64,000 nucleotides of DNA from Lysobacterales bacterium (GCA_017302035.1 JAFLEA010000003.1:27312-91311), one strand, 5' to 3'. Positions 8,593 to 17,792 are shown, counted from the stretch's first letter. Numbers and translations: made by a program. The notes: generated by a model not told the origin, from the sequence alone.

Positions 8593-9666
8593 TCAATCCA
8601 GCAATGCGGCGACTGCGCGATCCAGCGGAGTACGCATCGGATCGAAGGCCGGCACGCCAAGCTCGCGTTCGGCCTGGGCCAAAGCTTCATGCGCCGCGGC
8701 CTGGTCCAGCGCCGAGGTATTCAGGCTCACTCCCGCCAACCGTACGCCGGGATTGGTCAGGCGCGCCATCTGCAGGTACAGCCGCTCGGCTTCCTTCAGG
8801 GTCGGCAGTGGATAGTCGGGCCAGCTGACCACATGGGTGCGCAGCGGGTCGTGGCACAGGATCAACGCATCGGGCTGCGACCCGTGCAGCAGGCCCAGGG
8901 TGACCCCCGCATAGGCAGGATGGAACAACGAACCCTGGCCCTCGATCAGGTCCCAGTGCCCGGGTGCGGCATCGGGTGAGATGCATTCGGCCGCGCCGGC
9001 GATGAAATCGGCGATCACGGCGTCCACCGCGATGCCCGCCCCGGCGATCATGATGCCGGTCTGGCCGGTAGCACGAAAATCGGCGTCGATGCCCTGTTCG
9101 CGCATCGCCCGGGCCAATGCCAGCGCCGTGTACTTCTTGCCCAGCGCGCAGTCGGTGCCGACCATCGCTGCACGCTTGCCGCTGCGGCGCTTGCCGGTGG
9201 CGCGCGGCAGGTCGTCCGGAGGACGACGCACGTCCACCAGGCGCACGCCCGCATCCGCCGCAGCGCGGGCCAGGCCCGGCACCGATTCCAGCGGAGTATG
9301 CAACCCGCTGACCAGGTCCAGTCCGGCACGCACGGCTTGCAGCAGGATCGGAGACCAGTGCGCCGGGATCCGCCCGCCCACGGGAGTGACGCCGATCAGC
9401 AACGAACGCGCGCCCGCGGCGTAGGCGGCAACCGGATCCAGTTCCCGCAACCCCAGATCGACCGTGCCGCCAGGCATGCGCATCTGTCCCGTACAGCTCC
9501 CCGGCGCCCAGTCGCGCAGGCCGAAGGCGGTCTTGGCCTTCAATGGACTGGTTTCCTCGCCCAGGAACAGCAGGTAGGGCTTGCGCAGAACCACCGTGTT
9601 GAACGGCTCGCTCAGGGCATTGCCCTTCGGATTCTGTTCCGTCACCGCATGCCATGGTTTGTTCAT
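8593..9666 (-). CDS. dgcN: D-glutamate N-acetyltransferase DgcN (DUF1611)
   Basis: About 357 residues. The start at 9666 (MNKPWHAVTEQ) is the best ATG but may be long; the conserved part begins near residue 20. The C-terminal half has a P-loop-like motif G170-TDCALGK177-KYT, and further conserved blocks are GQTGIMIAG and LIEGQGSLFHPAYAGVTLGLLHG. This is DUF1611, which in the DgcN-DgcA pathway acetylates D-glutamate before racemisation. It is the first gene of a two-gene unit with dgcA. The 244-nt divergent region to a LuxR-type regulator suggests that regulator controls it. Confidence 0.8.
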   Translation of the reverse strand: MNKPWHAVTEQNPKGNALSEPFNTVVLRKPYLLFLGEETSPLKAKTAFGLRDWAPGSCTGQMRMPGGTVDLGLRELDPVAAYAAGARSLLIGVTPVGGRIPAHWSPILLQAVRAGLDLVSGLHTPLESVPGLARAAADAGVRLVDVRRPPDDLPRATGKRRSGKRAAMVGTDCALGKKYTALALARAMREQGIDADFRATGQTGIMIAGAGIAVDAVIADFIAGAAECISPDAAPGHWDLIEGQGSLFHPAYAGVTLGLLHGSQPDALILCHDPLRTHVVSWPDYPLPTLKEAERLYLQMARLTNPGVRLAGVSLNTSALDQAAAHEALAQAERELGVPAFDPMRTPLDRAVAALLD

Positions 9667-9910
9667 TCGAGCATTCCCCGATCCACGTGGTCCCGGGCCG
9701 GCCCAATCCAGGCCCGTCATCATTGTGTGCCGCCACGATACCGGACGAATCGGAAGAAACCCGGATATTTGTCTGCGTGGCAGGGTCACCGTCGCCTGGA
9801 GCAACGGCTTTGCCGGGTCAGCTTGCCAGGCTGTTAGGCGGGTGTTAAAAGCCAACCGAAGACGATACTGAAGACGCATTGTCCGATCCACTCGTGCCCC
9901 GAACGACGCC

Positions 9911-11038
9911 ATGTTGATGCTCGACGCCATCGCTGCTCCAGCCACCGCGAACAATATGGCCGTCGAGCGTGCCGCTCTGGTCAAGGCGCTGGACATGGGA
10001 TCGCTGTGGCAGTCCTGTTCGACGCTGATCAGCAAGGCATTGCCCTGCCATTCCTGCAGTCTGCTGTTCGACATCGATGATTACCGGCCCCAGCAAGGCC
10101 GCCATCACCTGGCGGAGCTGCGCGATGATGGCGCACGCCTGGTCACCAGCCTGGAGGTGGCGGCGCCCTACCTGGACGCCCACCCGCGCATCCCCTGGTA
10201 CACCTTCTCGCAGATCGCCTCACAGGATGCGCATGCGGCCGAGCGGCTGCGCGCACAGAACCCGACGCCCGGTTGGGACGAATTCATCCACATGGCATTC
10301 TGGGACCAGGACCGGCTGGACGCCGTATTGAGCATCCGCATCCGCGCCGGACATGCTGATTTGTCAGCAGGCGAACTTGCCTTCCTGTTGGACCTGTATC
10401 CGCTGCTGGATGCCAGCCTGCAACGGGTACGTGCGCTCGAGTCGGACCGGGTACGGCATCGCAGTTTCGAGGCCCTGCTGCACGAGCTGCCCATTGGCGC
10501 GGTCTTCGTCGATGCCGGCCTGGTGCCGTCGTACATGTCACAGGAAGCCCGCCGCATCTGCCGGCGCTGGAGCGGAGACGGGGACTGCGAAGAACGCCTG
10601 CCGCAGGCGATCGAGGCTCCCTTGCGCGCATGGATGGCAGGCCTGGACCACGACCCAGACGGGTCCTCCGCCAGCCCAGGACGCAAGGCTGCCTTCACCG
10701 TCGAGCATGGCCAGCATGCCGGGCGGCGTCTGCGTCTGGAAATCAGCCCCGCACTGCGAACCTCGACCGGGCAGGTGAACTACCTGCTGGTCCTAGCCCC
10801 GGACGGCGCGGGCGAAGGCGCATCCGACGCAGATGGCTTCCCGCGCGCGCTGCCGCTGCTGAAATGCCTGACGCCCAGCGAACGGAAAGTGGCCGCCCTG
10901 GTTGCCGCCGGCCTGCGCAACGACATGATCGCGCAGCGCCTGTGCCGATCGCGCAAGACCATCGAGAGCCAGATAAGCTCCATATTCCGCAAACTGAACA
11001 TCGCCAACCGTACGCAGCTGGCGCGGATGCTGAGCTGA
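9911..11038 (+). CDS. LuxR-family transcriptional regulator
   Basis: 375 residues. The C-terminal 56 residues form a GerE/LuxR helix-turn-helix (LTPSERKVAALVAAGLRNDM, IAQRLCRSRKTIESQISSIF, RKLNIANRTQLARML). The large N-terminal region (1-310) has no motif I can name; its order of predicted helices and strands would fit a PAS/GAF-like sensor. No receiver domain or transmembrane helix is visible. It is transcribed away from dgcN-dgcA and may sense a related metabolite. That link is inferred only from position. It converges on rarD across a clear hairpin. Confidence 0.8.
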   Translation: MLMLDAIAAPATANNMAVERAALVKALDMGSLWQSCSTLISKALPCHSCSLLFDIDDYRPQQGRHHLAELRDDGARLVTSLEVAAPYLDAHPRIPWYTFSQIASQDAHAAERLRAQNPTPGWDEFIHMAFWDQDRLDAVLSIRIRAGHADLSAGELAFLLDLYPLLDASLQRVRALESDRVRHRSFEALLHELPIGAVFVDAGLVPSYMSQEARRICRRWSGDGDCEERLPQAIEAPLRAWMAGLDHDPDGSSASPGRKAAFTVEHGQHAGRRLRLEISPALRTSTGQVNYLLVLAPDGAGEGASDADGFPRALPLLKCLTPSERKVAALVAAGLRNDMIAQRLCRSRKTIESQISSIFRKLNIANRTQLARMLS

Positions 11039-11039
11039 T

Positions 11040-11067
11040 CCGTCCCCTGCCCCGGGCAGGGGGACGG
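11040..11067. terminator. Bidirectional terminator between luxR-type gene and rarD
   Basis: CCGTCCCCTGCCC (11040-11052) pairs with GGGCAGGGGGACGG (11054-11067) with one bulged G, forming a 13-bp GC-rich stem with almost no loop. It lies exactly in the 31-nt gap between convergent stops at 11038 and 11070. Confidence 0.65.
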
Positions 11068-11069
11068 CA

Positions 11070-12023
11070 TCACCCGCCGATCGCCGCTCCGCGACTCCGG
11101 ACGCGCCACAGGCCCTCGCCGGCATAGATCGCAAGCCCCAGCCAGATCGCACCGAAGCCCACCAGGTGCACCGCCTCGAACGGTTCGCGGAAGAACCACA
11201 CCCCCAGCAGCAGCTGCAAGGTCGGCGCGATGTACTGCAACAGCCCGACCACCGACAACGGGATCCGGCGCACGCCGTAGGCGAAACCGATCAGCGGCAC
11301 CGCCGAGACCACGCCGCTGGACACCAACAGCAGGTCGATGCCGATGCCCCAGTCGCCGGCAAAGCCGCCGCCATGCCCGGCCTCGGCCCACAGCACGTAG
11401 GCCAGTGCCGGCGCGAGCATGAAGAGGCTCTCCACCCCGAGCCCGGCGACCGCATCGACCGGCACCAGCTTGCGCACCAGCCCGTAGAGGGCGAACGAGC
11501 CCGCCAGGCCCAGCGCGATCCATGGCGGCGAACCGGCACTCCAGGTAAGCCAGGCCACGCCCAGCGCCGCGCAAGCGACCGCGATCCACTGCAGGCGCCG
11601 CAGCCGTTCGTGCAACACCATCACGCCCAGGGCCACGTTGACCAGCGGATTGATGAAGTAGCCCAGGCTGGTCTCGACCACGTGGCCGGCGTTGACCGCC
11701 CAGATGTACAGGCTCCAGTTGAACGCGATCACCGCGCTGCTCAGCGCCAGCGCCGCCAGGGTGCGCGGTCGGGCCGCGATCCGGCGCAGCCAGTCCCAGC
11801 CGTCGCGCCACAGCAGCCAACCGACCACCAGCACCGCGCTCCAGACCACGCGGTGGGCCATGATCTGCATCGACGGCACCACCTTCAGCAGGTGCCAGTA
11901 CGCCGGCACCACGCCCCAGATCGCGAAGGTGCCGGCGATGATCGCCAGGCCGCGACGGTCGATGCCCGGCGCGTGCGCCGCGGTGGCGCCTCCCGCGGCT
12001 CCGTTCCCGGCCGCCGGGCTCAC
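11070..12023 (-). CDS. rarD: EamA-family transporter RarD
   Basis: 317 residues from a GTG start at 12023, chosen because it overlaps the upstream gene's stop by four bases (GTGA), a typical coupling junction. The protein is almost entirely membrane helices, about ten. It contains RarD-type sequence such as AIWGVVPAYWHLL, MAHRVVWSA, SLYIWAVNAGHVVETSLGYF, INPLVNVALG and PLIGFAYGVRRIPLSVVGLLQYIAPTLQLLLGV. RarD proteins belong to the drug/metabolite transporter superfamily of inner-membrane exporters; the substrate is generally unknown. It is co-transcribed with the neighbouring EamA gene. Confidence 0.88.
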   Translation of the reverse strand: MSPAAGNGAAGGATAAHAPGIDRRGLAIIAGTFAIWGVVPAYWHLLKVVPSMQIMAHRVVWSAVLVVGWLLWRDGWDWLRRIAARPRTLAALALSSAVIAFNWSLYIWAVNAGHVVETSLGYFINPLVNVALGVMVLHERLRRLQWIAVACAALGVAWLTWSAGSPPWIALGLAGSFALYGLVRKLVPVDAVAGLGVESLFMLAPALAYVLWAEAGHGGGFAGDWGIGIDLLLVSSGVVSAVPLIGFAYGVRRIPLSVVGLLQYIAPTLQLLLGVWFFREPFEAVHLVGFGAIWLGLAIYAGEGLWRVRSRGAAIGG

Positions 12024-12919
12024 CTCCGCATCACCTTGGCCACGGTGATGGTGACCACGCCGGCCAGGATCACCGCCATCGCACCAAGATCGTGCGCAGT
12101 GAAGCGCTCGCCGGCCAGCCATGCGCCCAGCGTCACCGCGATCACCGGATTGACGTAGGCGTAGCTGCTGACCAGGGTCGGGCGCACATGATGCAGCAGC
12201 CAGACGAAGGCGCTGAAGGCCACGATCGAGCCGAACACCGCCAGGTACAGCAGCGCCAGGGTGCCGCGCAGGGTCGGCACCGCCGCGAAGGTTTCGCCAT
12301 GCAGCAGGCCCGCTGCCACCAGCAACACGCCACCGCACAGCATCTGCCCGGCGGCGGTCATGAACGGCGACGGCAGGTCGCGCCCGCGCGACCAGATCGA
12401 GCCGAACGCCCAGGCCACCGGCGCCACCAGCAGCATCGCCAGTCCGAACGGGCTGGCGGTCAGGCTGCTGCCGGCGTTGAGCCAGAGCACGCCGGCGAAA
12501 CCGATCGCGATGCCCAGCCATTCCATCCGGCTGGGATGCAACCCGCGCCACATGCCGAACACGCCCATCCACAACGGCATCGAGGCCACCGCCACCGCAG
12601 CCAGGCCAGAAGACACATGCTGCTGGGCCAGCACCACGCAACCATTGCCCAGGCCCAGCAGCAATCCCCCCATCACCGCCAGGTTCTTCCACTGCGCGGC
12701 GGTGGGCGCGGCCACGCCGCGCCAGCGCAGAAAGGCGTACATCGCGCCGCCGGCCAGCACGAAGCGCGATCCGGACACACCCATCAGCGGCGGCCACCCG
12801 CCTTCCAGGGCCAGGCGGATCGCCAGGTAGGTCGACCCCCACACCAGGTAGACGATGGCGAGGGCGACAACGACGGCCAGGCCGGCGGCGCGTGCCGGGG
12901 CCTGTGCGGGAGCGGACAT
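12020..12919 (-). CDS. EamA-family drug/metabolite exporter (YedA-like)
   Basis: 299 residues with two EamA repeats and about ten membrane helices. YLVWGSTYLAIRLALEGGWPP near the start, QHVSSGLAAVAVASMPLWMG in the middle, and SSYAYVNPVIAVTLGAWLAGE near the end are typical of YedA-like permeases. It is the first gene of a two-gene operon with rarD; the stop TGA at 12020-12022 overlaps the next GTG. Inner-membrane efflux of a metabolite or amino acid is likely. The true substrate cannot be read from the sequence. Confidence 0.85.
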   Translation of the reverse strand: MSAPAQAPARAAGLAVVVALAIVYLVWGSTYLAIRLALEGGWPPLMGVSGSRFVLAGGAMYAFLRWRGVAAPTAAQWKNLAVMGGLLLGLGNGCVVLAQQHVSSGLAAVAVASMPLWMGVFGMWRGLHPSRMEWLGIAIGFAGVLWLNAGSSLTASPFGLAMLLVAPVAWAFGSIWSRGRDLPSPFMTAAGQMLCGGVLLVAAGLLHGETFAAVPTLRGTLALLYLAVFGSIVAFSAFVWLLHHVRPTLVSSYAYVNPVIAVTLGAWLAGERFTAHDLGAMAVILAGVVTITVAKVMRR

Positions 12920-13117
12920 GGGGGACGGGAGGCGGGGGAACCGTTGCGGATTCTAGCGTGCGCGCCGGCGTGCCGGTGCCGCCGCCGGTGGCGGTTCAGC
13001 GTTGCAGCGGTGGCCTCCCGGGCCGCCTGAAGCACCGCCAACGGATCACGCCCGGAAGCTTCCGTCCCTGTCCGGCCCGGCGCAGAATCGGATCCATCCA
13101 TGCGAGGACACCCCACC

Positions 13118-13693
13118 ATGCGACCGCTCCTTCCCCTGGTCCTGCTCGCCGCCCTCGCCGCGGCTCCCGGCGCCCAGGCGCGACCGCCCATGGTCACCGA
13201 CCCGGCCGCGCCACGGGAGCTTCCCGCCGCCGGCCCGGTCAAGGTGCAATGGACCGACCCGGCCGGGTTCTCGGACCTGCGCCTCAGCCACAACCGCTGG
13301 GAGGCGCAGCGGGGCGACTGGGTCGCCGAACTGGCCCGCCACCTGCAGCGTCGCGCCGACGAACGCCTGCCGCCGGGGCAGACCATGGACGTGACCATCA
13401 CCGACATCCAGCGTGCCGGCGGCTTCGAGCCATGGCTCGGCCCGAACTACTCGCACGTGCGGATGATGCGCGACATCTACCCGCCGCGGATGACGCTCGA
13501 AATGCGCATCACCGGCGCCGACGGCCAGGTGCTGGCCGAGGGCGAGCGCAGGCTGTCGGACATGAACTACCTGCACAGCGGCCCGCCTGCACTCAACAGC
13601 GGCGATTCGCTGCGGCACGAAAAGCGGATGATCGACGACTGGCTGCGCCGCGAGCTGCCGACCAATCCGGCGACCGCGCAAGCGGCACGCTGA
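13118..13693 (+). CDS. DUF3016 domain-containing secreted protein
   Basis: 191 residues. The start at 13118 was preferred over an in-frame ATG 18 nt upstream because GAGGA (13104-13108) sits at the right distance and the product opens with a clean signal peptide (MRPLLPLVLLAALAAAPGAQA). The mature part (VKVQWTDPAGFSDLR, WVAELARHLQRRADERLPPG, VTITDIQRAGGFEPW, NYLHSGPPALNSGDSLRHEKRMIDDWL) matches DUF3016, a periplasmic family common in xanthomonads with no known function. It lies 16 nt before msrB, so the two may be co-transcribed. Confidence 0.85.
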   Translation: MRPLLPLVLLAALAAAPGAQARPPMVTDPAAPRELPAAGPVKVQWTDPAGFSDLRLSHNRWEAQRGDWVAELARHLQRRADERLPPGQTMDVTITDIQRAGGFEPWLGPNYSHVRMMRDIYPPRMTLEMRITGADGQVLAEGERRLSDMNYLHSGPPALNSGDSLRHEKRMIDDWLRRELPTNPATAQAAR

Positions 13694-13709
13694 AGGGCCG
13701 GATCGGCGC

Positions 13710-14174
13710 ATGGCCCGGTTCGACCTCGCACCGCCGACGCCGGTACAGCGCGAAGCGCTGATCGCGGGCCTGTCGGCGGACGAGCGCCGGGTGCTGCTCC
13801 AGCACGGCACCGAGGCGCCATTCTGCGGCGCGTTCCTCGACCACAAGCGCGAAGGCACCTACTGCTGCCGGCTGTGCGGTCTGCCGCTGTTCCGCTCCAG
13901 CGCCAAGTTCGATTCCGGCACCGGCTGGCCGAGCTTCTTCTCCGCCTGGGACGAGACCCACATCGCCCGCATCCGCGACGCCAGCCACGGCATGCTGCGT
14001 ACCGAGATCGTCTGCGCGCGCTGCGGCAGCCACCTGGGCCACGTGTTCCCGGACGGACCGCCGCCGACCGGCGAGCGGCATTGCCTGAATTCGGTGTCGC
14101 TGTCCTTCGTCGATGCCGGCCAGCCGCTGCCCGACCCGCTGCGGCGCGGCGGCGCCGAAGCCGGCCCGGCCTGA
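13710..14174 (+). CDS. msrB: Peptide-methionine (R)-S-oxide reductase
   Basis: 154 residues, full length for MsrB. It repairs oxidised methionine (R-sulfoxide) in proteins using thioredoxin. The catalytic cysteine is C125 in GERHCLNSVSLSF. The structural zinc site is formed by C53/C56 (CRLC) and C102/C105 (CARC). FDSGTGWPSF and HLGHVFPDGPPPTG are family signatures. No signal peptide, so it is probably cytoplasmic. Confidence 0.95.
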   Translation: MARFDLAPPTPVQREALIAGLSADERRVLLQHGTEAPFCGAFLDHKREGTYCCRLCGLPLFRSSAKFDSGTGWPSFFSAWDETHIARIRDASHGMLRTEIVCARCGSHLGHVFPDGPPPTGERHCLNSVSLSFVDAGQPLPDPLRRGGAEAGPA

Positions 14175-14271
14175 GCCGGCATCCGCCTCCACGCACCGCG
14201 ACGGCGACGTGAGCGGGCTTTCACTCCTCCGCTGCTAACCTGCGTGCATCCCGTCGTCGCGGAGAAGCGCC

Positions 14272-15045
14272 ATGCGCCTGCTGGTCCTGCTGTTCGCCCT
14301 GGCCATGCCGCTGGTGGCCTGGATGTCCCAAGTCGGTGCATTCGGACCCGACAACGCCACCGTGTCGGGCCGCTACCCGACCCTGTTGGTCGCCGCCGGC
14401 TACGCCTTCTCGATCTGGGGCCTGATCTTCCTGCTCGACCTGGTCTATGCAGTCTGGCAGGTCACCGGCCGGCGCCGCGACGATCGGATGCTCGGCCGCA
14501 TCGCACCGGCGACCGCCATCGGCTTCGCGCTCACCGCCGCATGGATGCCGCTGTTCTCGCATGGCCTGTTCTGGCTCTGCCTGCTCGTGATCTTCGGTGC
14601 ATTGGCGTGCCTGGCCTGGGCTGCACTGCGGCTGTCGGCCGCCACGCCCGCCGAGGGCAGCCGCCTGTGGGCCTGGTTGCCGCTGTCGCTGCACGCCGGC
14701 TGGCTGTCGCTGGCGGCCTTCCTCAACCTGGCGCAGGCCGCACTCGCGTACGGCTGGGTCCGTGCGGACGCCCAGCTCGGCCCCAGCCTGCTGCTGTTCG
14801 CCGCCGCCGCCGCACTGCTGCTGGAGCTGAACCGGCGCATGCGCGGCAATGCCGCCTACGCTGCGGCCGCACTGTGGGGGCTGGTGGCGGTATGGGTGGA
14901 ACAATCGCGCTCGGCGATGCCCGGCGCGGCCACCGCGGCGGCGGTCGCGCTGGCGATCGGCCTGGGCCTGCTGCTGCAGAGCGTCTGGTTGTACCGGCGG
15001 CACCCGCGACGGGCCTGGACCCCAGACGCCCGTTCCCTGCCTTGA
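14272..15045 (+). CDS. TspO/MBR-related (tryptophan-rich sensory-like) membrane protein
   Basis: 257 residues with about seven hydrophobic helices. The stretch YPTLLVAAGYAFSIWGLIFL followed by LVYAVWQ resembles the larger TspO-like proteins of bacteria and plants, which are longer than classical five-helix TspO. Trp residues are frequent in helices (AWMPLFSHGLFWLCLL). GGAGA lies 8 nt before the ATG. TspO proteins bind tetrapyrroles or sterols in the membrane; for this subgroup the role is unknown. It is convergent with a small lipoprotein gene. Confidence 0.55.
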   Translation: MRLLVLLFALAMPLVAWMSQVGAFGPDNATVSGRYPTLLVAAGYAFSIWGLIFLLDLVYAVWQVTGRRRDDRMLGRIAPATAIGFALTAAWMPLFSHGLFWLCLLVIFGALACLAWAALRLSAATPAEGSRLWAWLPLSLHAGWLSLAAFLNLAQAALAYGWVRADAQLGPSLLLFAAAAALLLELNRRMRGNAAYAAAALWGLVAVWVEQSRSAMPGAATAAAVALAIGLGLLLQSVWLYRRHPRRAWTPDARSLP

Positions 15046-15062
15046 ATGTGCGCGGATACCGC

Positions 15063-15425
15063 TCAGACCATGCAGGGAGCTTCGGGACCGGTGGCCACGC
15101 AGTGGCGGAAACCGTGTGGCAAGCCATGCACCTCGTGACGCCTGCCCACCGCCAGGTCGAAGCGGTCCACCAACCGCTGTTCGCATTGCGTTCCCGCATC
15201 CCCTGCGGCGGCCACGGGGCAGGACGCCTCGTAGATGCGGTAGTGGCAACCACCACTGGTGCTGGCGAAGCACTCGAACGAGGCGATGCCGTCCACCAGC
15301 GTGGTCTTGCTGAACAGCGTCTCGGTTCCGTGCTCGACCACCCGGGTGATGCTGGTGGTGGCCGGGCGGGTATCGCAACCGAACAGCGCCATCGCGCAGG
15401 ACAGCAGGGCGGTCAGCAGGCGCAT
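15063..15425 (-). CDS. Small cysteine-rich lipoprotein of unknown function
   Basis: 120 residues. The N-terminus MRLLTALLSCAMALFGC-DTRP is a lipoprotein signal with the lipid-bearing cysteine at C17 (LFGC). The mature part has six further cysteines (FECFASTSGGCHY, ASCPV, TQCEQR, RHCVA, APCMV), suggesting disulfide bonds in the periplasm. I recognise no domain. Confidence 0.6.
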   Translation of the reverse strand: MRLLTALLSCAMALFGCDTRPATTSITRVVEHGTETLFSKTTLVDGIASFECFASTSGGCHYRIYEASCPVAAAGDAGTQCEQRLVDRFDLAVGRRHEVHGLPHGFRHCVATGPEAPCMV

Positions 15426-15564
15426 GGCTTGTCTCCGGCGGCGCCCGTGGCCGGGCGCGCCCAGGGCACGGGATGGGGAGGCGGGTGTTTCATGCAGCGA
15501 CTCCTTGCGGTCGAGGGTGGAGGCGTTGCGTGGCCGCCGCGCGGACGACCACGGCCGGTAGGGT

Positions 15565-16335
15565 TCACATGCCCCGGAACAGGGCCATGTAGGGCACGCT
15601 GACCGGCAAGGTTTCGCTGCGTCCCTTGAGCCGCAGCGTGCCCTTGCCGCTGTCGTCGCGGACCACCGAGGCCACCGCCCTGAGATTGACGATGGTGGAT
15701 CGGTGGATCTGCCGGAACTGGTGCGGGTCCAGAGCTTCGAGCAGCTCCTTCAGCGGCGTGCGCAGCAGCGACTCGCCCTCGGCGGTCACCACCACGGTGT
15801 ACTTGCTGTCGGCGCGGAAATAGGCGACGTCGTCGAGCATGATCAACTTGGTCTCGCGGCCGCTGTTGGCGGTGATCCAGGCCAGCGGCGGCGCGACGGC
15901 CGGTTCTGCCGGGCGCTGCGCCAGGTGGCGCAGCAATGCGTCCAGGACGGCCGGGTCGGGGCTGCCGGAGGCGACCCGGGCCTGCAGGCGCTGCACCGTG
16001 GTCTGCAGCCGGTCGCGCGCCACCGGCTTGAGCAGGTAGTCGACCGCGCCCTGCTCGAAAGCGTCGATCGCGTACTGATCGTATGCCGTGACGAACACCA
16101 CCTGGGTGTGCGGGCTGACCTCGGCCAGCGCGGCGGCCACCTCGATCCCGGTCAGGCCGGGCATGCGGATGTCGAGGAAGGCCACGTCCGGCTTGTGCTC
16201 GGCGATCGCCTCCAGCGCACAGGCACCGTCCTCGCACTCGGCGACGATCCGCAACCCGGGCCAGACTTCGCCCAGCTGCAGCAGCAGCGAAGTGCGCAGC
16301 AGTTCCTCGTCCTCGGCGACCACGCACTCAACCAT
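15565..16335 (-). CDS. LytTR-type response regulator
   Basis: 256 residues. An N-terminal receiver domain (1-120) carries the acidic pocket (E9, D10), phospho-acceptor D55 in FLDIRMPG, and K103 in YLLKP. The C-terminal part (about 158-256) is a LytTR DNA-binding domain (KLIMLDDVAYFRADSKYTVV, LKELLEALDPHQFRQIHRST, IVNLRAV). Such proteins bind direct repeats near promoters. The start overlaps the 3' end of the kinase gene by 8 nt, so the two are one operon. The start at 16335 is the ATG directly before the receiver domain. Confidence 0.92.
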   Translation of the reverse strand: MVECVVAEDEELLRTSLLLQLGEVWPGLRIVAECEDGACALEAIAEHKPDVAFLDIRMPGLTGIEVAAALAEVSPHTQVVFVTAYDQYAIDAFEQGAVDYLLKPVARDRLQTTVQRLQARVASGSPDPAVLDALLRHLAQRPAEPAVAPPLAWITANSGRETKLIMLDDVAYFRADSKYTVVVTAEGESLLRTPLKELLEALDPHQFRQIHRSTIVNLRAVASVVRDDSGKGTLRLKGRSETLPVSVPYMALFRGM

Positions 16336-17626
16336 GGGCTGCGACCCCGCCGGCCGCCACCGCGACGGGTACTGCCTGCGCAACGGCTTCCGGCAGCGGC
16401 AGGGCCAGGGTGGCGGCCACGCCGCTGGGAAAATTGGAGACGACCGAGAACGACGCGCGCTCGCCATAGGTCAGCTGCAGCCGCTCGCGCAGGTTCTTCA
16501 GGCCGATCCCGGATCCCGACGTTGCCGCGGCGCCGTCGAAACCCTGGCCGTCGTCGGCCACGGTGATCGTGGCCTGGCCGTCGAAACGGCGCGCCAGGAT
16601 CCAGATGGTGCCGCCACCGGGCTTGGGCTCCAGGCCGTGCTTGATCGCGTTCTCGACCAGGGTCTGCAGCATCATCGACGGCAGTTGCAGCGACTTGAGT
16701 TCGTCTGGCACCTCGATGTGCAGCTCCAGGCGCGTACCCATGCGGATCTTCAGGATCTCCAGATAGGCCTGGGTGCGCTCCAGCTCCTCGCCCAGGCTCG
16801 ACAGTGCATCGTGTTCGCGCGGCAGCGAGCGGCGCAGGTACTGGATCAGGTGGCCGATCATCTCCTCGGCGCGCGGCGGATCGGCGCGCGCCAGCACCTG
16901 GGCGTTGGCCAGGGTGTTGTAGAGGAAGTGCGGCTCGACCTGGGCCTGGAGCAGGTTCAGCCGGGCCACGGTCAGGGCGTTGTCGGTGGCGCTGCGCTCG
17001 GCGGCGGCCTGCTCGTCGCGGCGCTGCTCGGCGACGCGGCGCGAGACCGAGCGCAGCAGCGCCTCGGCGTTCTCGTAGTTGATGCCCTCGTCCAGTGCGA
17101 ACAGGTCCACCCAGTGCGCTGCATCCGGCTCGCACAGCAGGGTCGCGCCGCTGGTGCCCTCGCCCGGCTGCACGGTAGCCAGGACCCGGTCGTTGGCGAT
17201 GGCGAAACGCGCCAGCAGGTTCCAGCGCGAGGGCCGGGCGCCGCCGAACGGATCGCTGCGGCGTACCTTCGCCCGCACCTGCAGGCTGCCACGCGATTCC
17301 TCCACGTCCTCCACCCGCGGCAGTTCGCGCACCGCCGCGACCACCAGGGCGAAGGCCGCATCGGTGTCCATCGGCAGTTCGATCCGGCGCTGCTGGTGGC
17401 TGCCGAGCTTGGCCGAGTCCAGCGGCCCGGCGATGAGCCGGGTGCGGCGCAAGTGGGTCACCGCTCCGAGGAAGGCCAGCACCATGGTGACCAGCGCCAA
17501 CAGCCAGAAGAAGCTGCCGGGACCGCCGAACAGGCCGCCCCAGGCGAGTGCGGCGATCAGAATCACGACCGACCAGGCGAAGAGGATGCGCAGGATCAGG
17601 AACAGGCTGGAGGACACGGGGAACAC
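16328..17626 (-). CDS. LytS/YehU-type sensor histidine kinase
   Basis: 432 residues. Two N-terminal membrane helices (about 8-32 and 38-57) are followed by a linker and a His_kinase domain with H233 in the motif QVEPHFLYNTLAN. The ATPase part has an N-box (LVENAIKHGLEPK) and G-boxes (DDGQGFDG, GSGIGLKNLRERL). It lacks the long multi-helix sensor of LytS, so it resembles the short AlgZ/YehU-like kinases. It phosphorylates the adjacent LytTR regulator. Xanthomonads use an AlgZ/AlgR-like pair in virulence and motility control, but this sequence cannot show which pair it is. Confidence 0.9.
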   Translation of the reverse strand: MFPVSSSLFLILRILFAWSVVILIAALAWGGLFGGPGSFFWLLALVTMVLAFLGAVTHLRRTRLIAGPLDSAKLGSHQQRRIELPMDTDAAFALVVAAVRELPRVEDVEESRGSLQVRAKVRRSDPFGGARPSRWNLLARFAIANDRVLATVQPGEGTSGATLLCEPDAAHWVDLFALDEGINYENAEALLRSVSRRVAEQRRDEQAAAERSATDNALTVARLNLLQAQVEPHFLYNTLANAQVLARADPPRAEEMIGHLIQYLRRSLPREHDALSSLGEELERTQAYLEILKIRMGTRLELHIEVPDELKSLQLPSMMLQTLVENAIKHGLEPKPGGGTIWILARRFDGQATITVADDGQGFDGAAATSGSGIGLKNLRERLQLTYGERASFSVVSNFPSGVAATLALPLPEAVAQAVPVAVAAGGVAAHG

Positions 17627-17792
17627 CCTTGGCTACGGTTGCCGCGGAGCATAGCCCCAGGTGGCGCCGCGGCAAGCAGGCATGCGACGAAGCCGGGAAT
17701 GCGCCGACGGAACCGGCATGCGGGCGCCCGGATGCGACGGTGCGCCCGGCACGCGGCAAGGCTGTCCTGGATCGCGGAAGCCCGCCCCCGGC

